Assembly: GCA_021018995.1 (NCBI GenBank)
Contig: CM037587.1
Location: 69,831,604 to 69,895,603 of the forward strand
Direction: 5' to 3'
DNA from: Chloranthus sessilifolius
Lineage: Eukaryota; Streptophyta; Magnoliopsida; Chloranthales; Chloranthaceae
Length of the DNA: 64,000 nt
Shown: in pieces, positions 35,892-46,323 of the stretch
How the letters are laid out: every line of letters starts with the position of its first letter
How positions within the stretch are numbered: position 1 is the stretch's first letter
Translations under genes and position numbers: made by a program
The notes under the pieces: generated by a model
What the model was told of the DNA's origin: nothing
Databases searched by the model: none
What the model saw: the letters and a program-made list of their open reading frames with translations, nothing else

Positions 35892-37176
35892 TGGTAACTC
35901 TATAAACTATACCTTGTCTTAACCTATTGCAAGTACAACAGTATTGTAGCACGAGTATAGGTATCGATCCCACATGGAAGGTTGTTTAATCTAAAAACTT
36001 GTATTTTCCTTTAAAGAATAGAAATGGTTTTTGGGTTGCTATAAACTAAAGTGCCGAAAATAAATTTTTTCTACTAAATTAAAAAATAGTTACACTAAAT
36101 CTCCAGTCTCCCAGATTCTAATCGTCAATTAAAATCTAGAATTCCTTTGATATCCTAAGTGCTGAATTGAAAAGATAGAAATTAAGTTTTAAACTAAACT
36201 AATCTTCAGCCTTCCTGATTTTAATCGTCAATTAAAATCAGGAAGTCCTCGGATGAATTACGTGTAGAAAATTAAAAGTCTGGAAATAAATTGCTGAAAT
36301 TTAAAAGACAGAAAATTATGGACAGGAAGTTAAATTGCTAAATTTAAATTGCTGAAATACAACTAAGCTACAATGCTGAAAATAAAAACTATTCTACTTT
36401 GATATTCCGATTTCCCAATCTTAGTTGTCAGCTAAAATCAACAATCCTTAGATGATTATTCATGGGCGTAGGCCCTCTTATTTATAGAGTCACAAGAGGC
36501 CAGTTACAATTAATTAGGACTCTATTCTAAGAAAACTTTCTAAAACTAAACTACCTAATACATATCCTCATTGTTTAGAACTTTTAGAGATATGGAAAAT
36601 CTTCTTTCCTGGTAATCAGCAATAGTGAATATCGCCAAGTTTCCTTGATTCGTGGAGTGCATGGATTCTTCTACGAATTTTGCATGGTTGTGCACTTCTC
36701 ACGTGAGTTTCCAAAACATAATCATACAACTTTAATGTACAAAATCGTGAATACGATTTTATTTCTTTCTCTATTTTTTCATATGATTCTTTACACGATC
36801 GCTCATAATATGCCTTGTTCTCTCTCTCTTCTTTTTGTCTGTTTTGCAACTCTCGTACACCTTCTAGAGCTTTCTCTTGTTGAATCGAATGATTACAATT
36901 CTATTATTTCTCTGGTTCTGGATCTCGATTGTGTCTCTCTTTACTTTGAATGGATCGTGGATTTTCGATTTCTTCTCGTTTGTTCATAAACTGGTCTTTC
37001 AGCTACAATTTGGCTTCTCTTTTCTACTTTTGGAGCTCTTTTTGGCACAGATTTGTACTTTCTTCTTCTTCTACTTGTTGTTCTAAATATCCACTATCAA
37101 GGCATCATTAGTAACAAACTATGGACTAAAAACACTTACTTGAGGGTATTAAAATGCTAAAATATGTGACTGATCA
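35892..37176 (-). repeat. Athila-type LTR (element 6, 5' side)
   Basis: The minus strand starts TGATCAGTCACATATTTTAGC and ends GTTACCA before the primer site. It is much diverged from the LTR at 32820-34233, so the two are not a simple LTR pair. It carries dyads around a GTCA/TGAC core. The best has 15-bp arms at 36211-36225 and 36231-36245 with loop CGTCA. Confidence 0.8.
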
Positions 37177-37599
37177 GTTGGTTGGGGTTGGTATTTTGGG
37201 CAAAAGATTTTTAGAGATTTTGAAGGGTTTGTTAGGGATTTAACGACAATTGTGGTCGATTTGGAAAGCTTTGGAAGGCTTCCACGCCGCGTACACCCTC
37301 ATCATCTCCTTCATCATTAACATGGGCTCTGGCATGGGGGTGGACGTGGATGGTAATTCGCTCAATGGGAGTGATGTATGGGGTGCTGGGACTACTTGGC
37401 GTGAGGCAGTGGAAGAATTGGGCAAACTGAATGGCCCGGTGATGGTAAATGGGGGGGGGGGGGTTTATGGGAATCTCCATCGTGTGAGTATGCGGTGGTG
37501 ATGTTTCTGTATCGATGGTTGGCGGCTCGACTAGCCAAACCATGGTTTGGAAACGGGTGGGGTATGGGCTTCTTGGGTAAGGACGACAAACTTTCTTCC
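37177..37599. other. Unassigned stretch
   Basis: No gene recognised. A 14-base G run lies near 37450-37464. Overlapping open frames on both strands are low-complexity (proline- and histidine-rich in one direction) and do not resemble a known family. Confidence 0.4.
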
Positions 37600-39648
37600 T
37601 CCTTCCACTTATCGCTTGAGGGGGCGGTGAGTATGGTGAGGTTGTTGTAACATGTGGTTACAACAAACTCTATCCCCCTTTTTGAATTTTAATCTTTTTT
37701 TTTTTTTAGGCTTTTGATTTCTTTGATTTTACTTCTGGATCTTGGTCTTTTTCTTTGGATTTTGGACACTAGATTTCCCTCTTGGGGAAGTTAAAATTCC
37801 ACAATACCTCCTACGGCGGGACACGAGTGCCCCTTGAGAATCAAAGAGAGATGTCTCTTGATATTTAAGGGAACGGAGTTGCTCCGCAATACTACGAACT
37901 CTAGAAAGAGTCAATAGAATGGTGACCTCCTTTGACCGGCGAGAGCATTGAGTATTAGATGTGTAGGAAGTTTTAATAGATTTCAACCCACAAGTCAAGG
38001 GGCTCGGTGGCTGTCTTTTTTGGGCTTCCAATCTCGGGGCGATGCTGAATCAGTAATGAAGGGTCTTTTAACACACCAGGGACTTTTCAGCATACAAGAG
38101 ATATGCGTGTGTGCAACCATGGGCTCTCGCAAGTCGGTCACAACGATGCGCCCTTACGAAAAATAGAGTCGCCACCCTGAGATTTTGGTATTCTTGGATC
38201 CCCAAAATCAATATTATATGCACCGAAGTGCCAAATATGACTTTGATTCACCGGTCAACGCCAAAGCCTCTTGGGTAAGGACTTCGGTTATTAATCGGGA
38301 AGGTTTTAGGCACCCGATTGACCAGCTCGTAAGCGATCTCTACTATGGCCAAATGCAAAAGAAAAAATAAAAATTGAATGGCACTCCCTTTGAAGGACTC
38401 GATCCAATTTGAGCACTTCACGCAATCATGAGATTTCTGCATGAACGGCTCAAATTCTAGGATAGAAGGAAAGTAAAGAAGGTAGAGGAATAGAGGGGAG
38501 AGGCGGAGTTCTCGGGCCCTTGTAGCACCGCTATGGACCTCGCGTGAGTCTGCTTCCAATGAGCTTCCGATAGCAAATGGGTTGACGAATGGGTCTTAAC
38601 TTCTAAGGCTTGGGAGCTAGAAGGTAGGAGAGATAGGCTAAGGCCTTGTTCTTGCTAAAGCTAAGGGATTGATGATGATGGGGTGTTAATGGCAAACCTA
38701 GGTTCTGGAATTTGGAAGGGATGAATGCTTAAAAAGGAGGAGGAAAACCTCTAAAGCTATCTTTTTATTGAATTTTTTTTCAAGCCTCTAATCAAGGTGG
38801 GGTGGCTCTCTACTTATAGAAGGAGGAGTCTTTAGGGAGATCCATAAGGGCTAATGGGTTTAGCAATTAGGTAATCCCAAATCTAAGGTTTCCAAGGATT
38901 TTGGGAGCTTGGATAGATGGGAACTAGGGTTTAATGGTAGATGATAGGGCGGGGTTCTAAATGGAAAAAGGGTAGAACTTAAGGCTAGGAGGGGTGCAAC
39001 AGTCCTAAAGAAATCCACCCTAAACTTTGGGGTGGTCAAAAAGTCAAACCCCAAAAGTGAATTTTAGCCATTTTTATAAAAAATAAAATTTTAAGCTATG
39101 CGTACATAGTATGTACGCATAGCTTAGGAACAGTGTTTTTCACAAAAATGAGAAGTCCACAGCCCGAGCTAGGGCAGTTCTGAAGTAAAAGTAAAAAAAT
39201 TGGCTATGCGTACATACTATCTATGCATAGTAAATTTCTGCTAGAAATTGCTTATGCGTACATACTTTGTACGCATAGGCCAAACTTTGGTTATGCGTAA
39301 ATAGTGTGTACGCATAGCCAATTTATGCCAGAAATTGCTTATGCGTGCATACTATGTAAACATAGGCCAAATTTTGGAAAAAATTGTGAAGGATCGGTTT
39401 GTGGGCTCGGGTTTGGTCTAGTATGGGTTCGGATTCACTTCTAAGGTTCCGGGTAGTGTCTCTATGTATCTGGGGTGAACTCTAAGGGTTCGGAATGGGT
39501 TCTAAGGGCTTGGGTTGATTCATAAGGGTTTGGGATGGTTCCTAAGGGTTCAGGATGATTCCTTTGGGAAATGCCTTTGGAAGCTCGGGAATACGCCGCT
39601 CTCGAAGCATGGGTCAGTCGAGCCTTGAGCCAAATTTGGGTGTCTACA
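37600..39648 (-). repeat. Tat-like LTR (element 7, 3' side), left end approximate
   Basis: The minus strand starts TGTAGACACCCAAATTTGG at 39648, preceded by the purine tract AAAGTGGGGCATC (39649-39661). The interior has AGAGTCGCCACC (38168-38179), a phrase common in LTRs of Tat/Ogre-type elements. The left boundary could not be fixed. A TTGTTGTAAC/GTTACAACAA inverted repeat lies at 37642-37666. Confidence 0.6.
39092..39367. repeat. Array of five long hairpins in the Tat-like LTR
   Basis: The first is a 35-bp palindrome (39092-39126) with 17-bp perfect arms TAAGCTATGCGTACATA around one central base. Four more degenerate copies of TATGCGTACATA..TATGTACGCATA lie near 39203-39231, 39249-39279, 39290-39320 and 39340-39367. 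Confidence 0.85.
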
Positions 39649-41340
39649 GATGCCCCACTTTGGTATCCTATCATGAATGATCGAATGCCAAAGAACGAGA
39701 CATTCGAAGAGGCCCAAGGCATGCTAACGGGTCCGTCGTATTCAAAGCGAATCTCAAACATCAAAAGGTAAAACAAACATGGAGAGTAGCGGAAGCCCAT
39801 TACGTGGGAAAACATTTGTTCCTCGAGATTATCGGTCACCAAGTGCTTAGCGACATTACTGGACATGACCGTGATGGTGTGACTTAATAGTGTATGATGT
39901 TTGAGATTCATCTTGAACAAAATAGTTCCGTGAGTGGGAGGGTGATCAATCCATACTTTAAAATTGGTGCAAAGCAATGATGCGAAGATCCAACGGTTTG
40001 TGCCCAATCGAATGAGGCATTGATTGCCCCATTTTATTGGCACAGGTACCCCTACGCAAGGTAGGGTTCAAGATTTTTGAGCTAGCTCATCGATCCCGAA
40101 GTTAATTTAGCACAACTACCCGAGCAGAGCAAATATTAATGTCACAATGCTTTTTGGGAGTGCGTGCCATTTTTAACAAAGCGCCTTGGAGTTTTTTTTA
40201 TTTTTTATTTTTTATTTATATATATAAGTGTTTTTCTTTTCCTTTTTCTTTTTTCTATATTATTATTATTATTATTTTTTTTTATGCAAATTTATGCTAT
40301 GCATACATACTATCTACGCATAGCCAATTCTGGAGAAAATAAGCTATGCATACATAGTATGTACGCATCGCCAAGTTTTTAATTAAAATGAACGGCAGCA
40401 GGTAGCGACCCGAAAAAAATGAAAATTTTAAGACTTTCTCCTCTTTCCTTCTCAAAACTGAACCGGGCACTCTTACTTTTGCTCCATTGATCCGATCCAC
40501 CGTTCGACATTGCTCCGGTGTCGATCTTTGCCAGGTAATCACATATTTTCATGCCGGATCTAGGGTTCCTCCTCTTGAAGCAAAGTAATCAAATTAACCA
40601 CTTTTTTTTCTTAAATTTCTTTCTTTCTATACCAAATGTGTCTAGGTTCCTTGCATTTTGATGATGAATAGACATTCTCCCTTGTAAATGCAATTACCTA
40701 TGATCTGTTTCCTTGATTTGGTGAAAATTTTGGCCAATTTGTGCCTCCTTTTTTGGATTTTCTTGATTTTTTATCTACCCATGTATTTGGGCATTTGTAT
40801 CTAGGTGACAAAAGGGATTTTTCTTGCAAATGTGATTATCCTTGACTAATTTTATGATGTATATATATCCTTTTCATGGATTTTAGTGGAAATTTGTCGA
40901 TTTGTGCCCGCTTTTTTATTTCATTAGTCTGTCTACCAGTCTTGGGGGAATCTATATTTGAAAAGTTAGGGAGAGAAAAAGGGTAACTCAGCCCAAAAAT
41001 TTTAAAAATTTGAAATGACAACATGCAGGATCTTTTCTAACTTGTTTATTTGGCACCCCCTTTTTCTCGACTTCGCTATGAACCATGTGTACATGCGAAT
41101 TTTATTTTGCAAAATGTTGGGTGAAAGGGTGCCCTATGACATAAACCTCTTTCTTTTCTATCTTTTTTTGTTTTGTTTTACTGTGTGTTTGGCTTTCTTA
41201 GTTAATTTTTTATTTTTTTATTTTGCTTTTGGGAGGAATGAAAGCATACTTACCTACTTGTTTGTTGTTGTTTAGAAGGAATGTTTGGTCCTTTTGCTAC
41301 CATCATTTATATATTGCCAATCTGATATTTCTTCTTTCCC
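39649..41340. other. Region between Tat-like LTR and PMD gene; two more hairpins
   Basis: No conserved gene recognised. Two copies of the LTR hairpin recur at 40292-40324 and 40335-40370, outside the LTR. 40390-40525 followed by CCAG/GTAATC and pyrimidine-rich sequence could be an untranslated first exon and intron of the PMD gene (ending TTCTTTAG at 41350), but this is only suggestive. Confidence 0.45.
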
Positions 41341-42854
41341 TTTTCTTTAGGATGCCACGCGGGCGACATGGGGAGAAGGATGAGGGTGGTAGGCCAGTCC
41401 CAGCTGAAGTTATTGGTAGTGGGGGAGAACATTTGGTGCAGGTGCACTGCTTTACCGAGAAACGTACAAAGGAGCGAGAGAAAAGATACTGGTTAGAGAT
41501 GCAGAGGGATGCAACCCGCAGTGGCCTTTTCCATCACCAATATACCCATATTTCAAACTTTGGGATAGTCAGCGAGGTGACGTATCGTTCAAGGTTCATG
41601 TTTTCTTTCTCAATTCCATTCATAGTTCTAACGACTTTGTTTTTGGCAATGCAGCCCCTCCCTTCGATCACATTTGGAGGGGTTTGATTTTGATCTCCAT
41701 CACCTCTACTCTCATCTCCCCTTTGCGGTGAGACTCCTCCTATCATAGGTGGGCTTTGGGGACTTTCTTCCTGCCCCCTCGTAAGGGGTGACAACTCATA
41801 CATGATGGCCCTTTTGGAGAGGTTTCGTCCTGAGACGATTGTTTGTGCACGCTTTTTCTGGGTTCCTCTCGGTCGCCATCTGTAATGGCTGCTCTATTGT
41901 ACCAGATGCTCTAGGATTCAACCACACTATTTGGTATGGACATGCATCAGGATAGGCAAGTGTCAACTTTAAGAGTGGATGCTTTCATTTAGGCCGTAAC
42001 TAATTAATTAAGATGTTGACCAAAACATGCATATATCAACTATATTATACCTGTCCTAACATGTTAAGGACTTACATGTGAAGAAAAGCCAGCCAACTAG
42101 ATATAATAACCTTTTGAGTATACACACAAGAGTAATACAAGATGGGTATAACAGCATAGCCACTTACACGTACCAACCATATAATAGAGGGCAATTTAAA
42201 TCGAGCCTATTTTAACTCTTCTGTTGATATCCTAAAGAGGATATGGTTGCTATACAAGGGATGTTAAACCATTGGACTTAGAAAGCTTATTTCGTTTCAG
42301 CTTGAGTACACGAGGGGGGTGAGTCAACAGGTTAAGCATGCACGCAAAGTGCAGCTACCTGGTTATAAAAAATCAAGAGAATGCCTTTCACATTCTCATT
42401 TCCATTTCTTTGTAAGTCGACCCCTGCAACTAGGAAATCATAGCCATAAATCCAGTTTCATCAACCATAGAAATTTATAGAGACCTTGCTGTTATGCTTC
42501 CGGTGTTCAAGATCACAAAGTAACCTAACAAATACGGTCACATGATTCCGGTTCTCATTTGTCGAGCCTGGTGAAATTGATACCAAGTCGATAGCGTCAT
42601 ACCCTCGCATCCACCAAAAAGGTATGCCATTAATTTACATTAAAAATGTAGGGTCGTATATACTAAGTTTAACTTGAGCTTTGAGCTCAGCGTGAATACA
42701 TAAAGTCTGAGTGCAGATTGATGCACTGCATTCGGAGTCATGAATATCAATTCATTCCGAACCTACAAACCTCATTCATGGTGCACTGATTATACTCAGA
42801 TTATACTCAAATTATGTCAATAAGCTAGCTTAGCATTTAGTAAACAGAGAAGCC

Positions 42855-42995
42855 ATGCCGAAACCACGGCAAGCCAAAGTGCTCAGGCTTGAAACTACAA
42901 CTTTATAAGGTTGCCACGGCAAGATGCTCAGCTGAGGAGCTTGCCGCGGCAACCATATAGGGTTGTCGCGGCAACCTATGAGGGCTGCTGTTTGG
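42855..42995. repeat. Palindrome array in element A 5' LTR
   Basis: Units resemble TTGCCGCGGCAA, a perfect 12-bp palindrome at 42941-42952, with variants near 42870, 42911 and 42963. The 3' LTR has more units (53480-53620), so the copy number changed after insertion. Confidence 0.82.
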
Positions 42996-43670
42996 CTATG
43001 GTATTTACTTCTCAGATTCTTGGTCTATTATTGGACCATATAGGGTGACCCTCTAAGATATAAACTCTGTCAATATATGTATTTTGGGTCTCAAAGAACC
43101 ATTAGCCATTTGATACATAAATATTGATATAGATATATATACGATAGGTGCCACTAGGTGCAAATGAGCAGTTTGGACTAATGGATCTGAGAATGAAGTC
43201 CTCAGATGAATAGCGTACATACAATTAGATTCACCTACATGTATATACTTTGGCAATGTATATGTGGTTCTTTTTATTCTCAAATAGATGGGAATTTAAG
43301 TAGCATGTATCAGTAAATGACGAATACTTGGAGGACTGAAAATTAGTGAAGTGGTAGTTAACATGGAGACCTGATCTGGTATTGACTAGAGTTGATCAGA
43401 TGGGAATTAAGTTATGTGGAGATAAAGAACGTATATAAATTAAAATTTCATAAGGATCCGACCATATAAATCTATCAAATTGTTATATATATATCTATCA
43501 ATTTTGTAGCTCAGTTAACTTGTTATGGTCAATTAGTTTAAGTCCACTGTGTACTAATTGAAATATGAAATAAGTATGCACATTCTTTATTACATGCATG
43601 GTTCATAATACTTGATTCAATTCCTGTTAATCTTTGACATTCAATTCATGTGATTGCTTAGTTTTGAGTC

Positions 43671-43910
43671 AGGTGATCCCGTTTTCTCGGGAGCTTGACT
43701 GTGTACTTATAACAAGTGATCCCGTTTTCTCAGGAGCTTGACTGTGTTCTTATAACAAGTGATCCCGCTAACTCGGGAGCTTGATCTTTCTTTGTCCAAG
43801 TGATCTCGCTAACTCGAGAGCTTGATGTATCTCAGTTCAAGTGATCCCGCTAACTTGGGACCTTGACAAGTGATCCCGCTAACTTGGGAGATTGATTCCT
43901 TTGCTTTACA
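43671..43910 (+). repeat. Hairpin minisatellite in element A 5' LTR, 6 units
   Basis: Units read CAAGTGATCCCGCTAACTCG and then GGAGCTTGA. CAAG..TCCCG pairs with CGGGA..CTTG around a CTAACT loop. Spacers range from 0 to about 22 bp. Confidence 0.88.
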
Positions 43911-44163
43911 TGCATAGCTTGATTCCTTTGTTTTACACGTATAGCTTGATTTAGCATCATTTTCTGGTACCTGTTACATCATGAGTTTATTCAGCATGTC
44001 AGCATATGATAGTATTTGCATGATAATACATTCATAATCATTTTATTATCTAGAAATGCTTCTTGAATGAAATATGGAACTCGACATTATATAGTAGTAA
44101 AGTAATATTCTCTGCTGAGCTATGATGATAGCTCATTCTTCGACTTAAATGTTTTAGTTGCAG

Positions 44164-44276
44164 ATTCAGACCCTGAGCACGTAGCAGACCCTACGTAAGT
44201 GCCAGACGAGGAAGAAGAAGACGACGAGGAAGAAGACGAAGAGGATGATTTTGTAGAAGAGTTCTTCCCCAAGTAG
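44164..44276 (+). other. Acidic exon-like segment in element A 5' LTR
   Basis: After TTAGTTGCAG an acidic frame with DEEEEDDEEEDEEDDFVEEF ends at a stop at 44274-44276. The 3' LTR has the homologous segment at 54774-54886. Confidence 0.48.
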
Positions 44277-44666
44277 GTTTGTGGCTTGTGGAGTTAGAGG
44301 GAGATAGAGAGAGAAACAGAGATAGATAACTTTGAAAAAGTTGTCTCAATTATATACAGTAGTTTCAGTTATTTTGTGTTTGGATGTATAGGTTTTTTTT
44401 CAATTGTTTAGATGACGGGTGGCCATCATCGGTGGAAAGCTATACATAAGATCTTTTGTTTTGTTTATACTGATGCTAGTTCTGTTTAGATAAGTAGAAA
44501 ATCAGTTATTTGGCCATATTATCAACTGTCAGAGTAAATTCATTGCTTCCGCATTTGCAACAACTTTGTACAAGAAATGACCCTTAGATGAATGGATCAT
44601 GTCAGGTGATCCGACGATGCGACGGTTCCAATAATTAGAAGAAGGGAAACATCAGGTTGTTACAGG

Positions 44667-44678
44667 TGGTATCAGAGC
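44667..44678 (+). promoter_or_regulatory. Element A primer-binding site (tRNA-Met type)
   Basis: TGGTATCAGAGC two bases after the 5' LTR, matching the initiator-methionine-tRNA 3' end. Confidence 0.9.
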
Positions 44679-44810
44679 TCCAGCGTTAAGTCATTGGAGA
44701 CTAAAACTCTGGTGTACATATATGGCAAAATGTCTAATAAGTGATTAATGTTGGAATTAGATTGAGTTATGTTGTCTGATTAAGTTGTTATCATATCAAA
44801 ATAGGTAGAG

Positions 44811-46155
44811 ATGCCTCCATGTCGTGGAAGAGGTAGGGGTAGACCACCGTTGCCCCATCGCACTGGGTCGAATGTGATTCTAGTAGCAGGTTATGAGCAT
44901 GACACTACTTCAGGAAGTGGTGAGAACGCACACATGGCCGAAAGTCGAACAACGATGGAGAATGTTGCAGAGCATACTCCACCAGCACAGGCTCCGCCAG
45001 TTGTAAATACTCCTCCGATGGGAAGTACTCCTGGAGTTGAAAAAAATGCGGGACACAATCTGCAGTTGATGGAGTCTATGGTCAACACTATGGTCATGCT
45101 TGTTGTTCGACATCCCGAGGGTTTCATAGAATTTGTTCGACTTCGACCACCAAGTTTCTATGGTCAGCATGATCCAATGGAGGCTGAGAAATGGATAACG
45201 CAGATTGAGAACGTGTTGTAAAGAGTCATGTGCACCGAGGAAGAAAAAGTGAGCTGGGCAGTGTATAAATTAGAGAGTGAGGCAGAGCCATGGTGGCAGT
45301 CTGTCAAAAGAACAAGAATGCCCAGAGTACCATGGACATGGGCAGAGTTCACTGAGGCATTCAATGAAAAATATTTCCCTGTACCTAAGATATATAAGCT
45401 CGAGGTTTAGTTTGCAGCCTTAGTTCAAGGCCAGATGACTGTACAAGAATACAAGGCAGAATTCACACGTCTCTGTCGTTTTGCACCTTTGTTGGTCGCC
45501 ACTGAGTTGATGAAAACACAAAAGTTTGAGAGAAGTTTGAAACCCCTGATCAAGGAACGCATTTCATTGTTTCAAGCAACGACCTATGCCAATGTGATGA
45601 AATTAGCCCTGATAGAAGAAATCGATGTGGATGCCATGTTCAAAAGGAGAGAAGAAAAATAGAAGGCCAGAAAAGCTCCATTCCAGTCCTATAGTACTGG
45701 TCAAAGCAGTAAACGACCACGATTCTAAGGACACGCTGCATTTCAACTAGCTGCAGGAGCATATGCACGACCTTCCAGTTTGCTGACGTTTCCATTACCA
45801 CCAAGGATTCCACATGTTCAGAACCAATCTTTTCCACTAGCGGCCAAAAGTACATCTAGATTTTCACAAGCACGGCCGATAGGTTCTCACACGGGATCTT
45901 ACACGGCTTCATCGGTAGCTTCAAAAGAAATTTGTGGGAAATGTGGAAAGGCACACAAAATAGATGAGTGCCATAAAGCTTATGGTGCATGTTTTCAATG
46001 TGGCAAGATAGGACACCGGATTAGAGAATGTCTAGAAATGGTCGGACTAGCAGCAAAGGCGGGACCAGTGTTATGATCGGCACGGCCTACGGTTCAAAGC
46101 CGAGCTTATGCTGTCACTGCAAAGGATGCACGCACTAGTAATGACATCATTCAAG
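44811..46155 (+). pseudogene. Element A gag remnant
   Basis: Begins MPPCRGRGRGRPPLPHRTGS, an Arg-rich lead shared with element B. It contains FYGQHDPMEAEKWITQIE, WAVYKLESEAEPWW, WAEFTEAFNEKYFP and LMKTQKFERSLKPLIKERIS. The zinc-knuckle region near 45935-46035 has CGKCGKAHKIDEC followed by CFQCGKIGHRIREC (CCHC). It ends with the AVTAKDAR..NDIIQG-type tail at the gap donor. Broken. Confidence 0.88.
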
Positions 46156-46323
46156 GTATGTTTGTCTAGTAAATACCTATTTTTCTATAATTTTCTTTAG
46201 ATAGAGAAAGTGCATTTAGTGACTTAGGAGAATTTCATCGATATTTGAGTATTAAGATATTGTATTACTATCCTTTTCGATATTTAGACATAAATTTTGC
46301 TAACACTAATCTGTATGCCTTAG
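46156..46323 (+). other. Intron-like gap between element A gag and protease (168 bp)
   Basis: TTCAAG/GTATGT, a strong plant 5' splice site, opens the gap. A T-rich stretch and GCCTTAG/GTATC close it. Same position and ends as in elements 1 and 2. Confidence 0.62.

Larger units (their letters stand above)
41881..44664 (+). repeat. Element A 5' LTR (2784 bp)
   Basis: Contains the TTGCCGCGGCAA array (42855-42995), the hairpin minisatellite (43671-43910) and the acidic exon-like segment (44164-44276). Confidence 0.92.

Noticed and set aside
37232-37589. Overlapping proline- and histidine-rich frames on the minus strand
   Set aside because: Low-complexity sequence open in several frames and both strands, with no family resemblance.
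38168-38360. Possible host gene piece (frames at 37948-38370)
   Set aside because: The AGAGTCGCCACC context is typical of Tat/Ogre-type LTRs, and the frames are short and not conserved in any family I know.
39462-40043. 193-codon frame on the minus strand
   Set aside because: It crosses the LTR boundary at 39648 and has no resemblance to gag, pol or known proteins.
43671-43910. Regularly repeated units with spacers, CRISPR-like at first sight
   Set aside because: The spacers are short and irregular, the units degenerate, and the array lies inside a plant LTR. It is a minisatellite.
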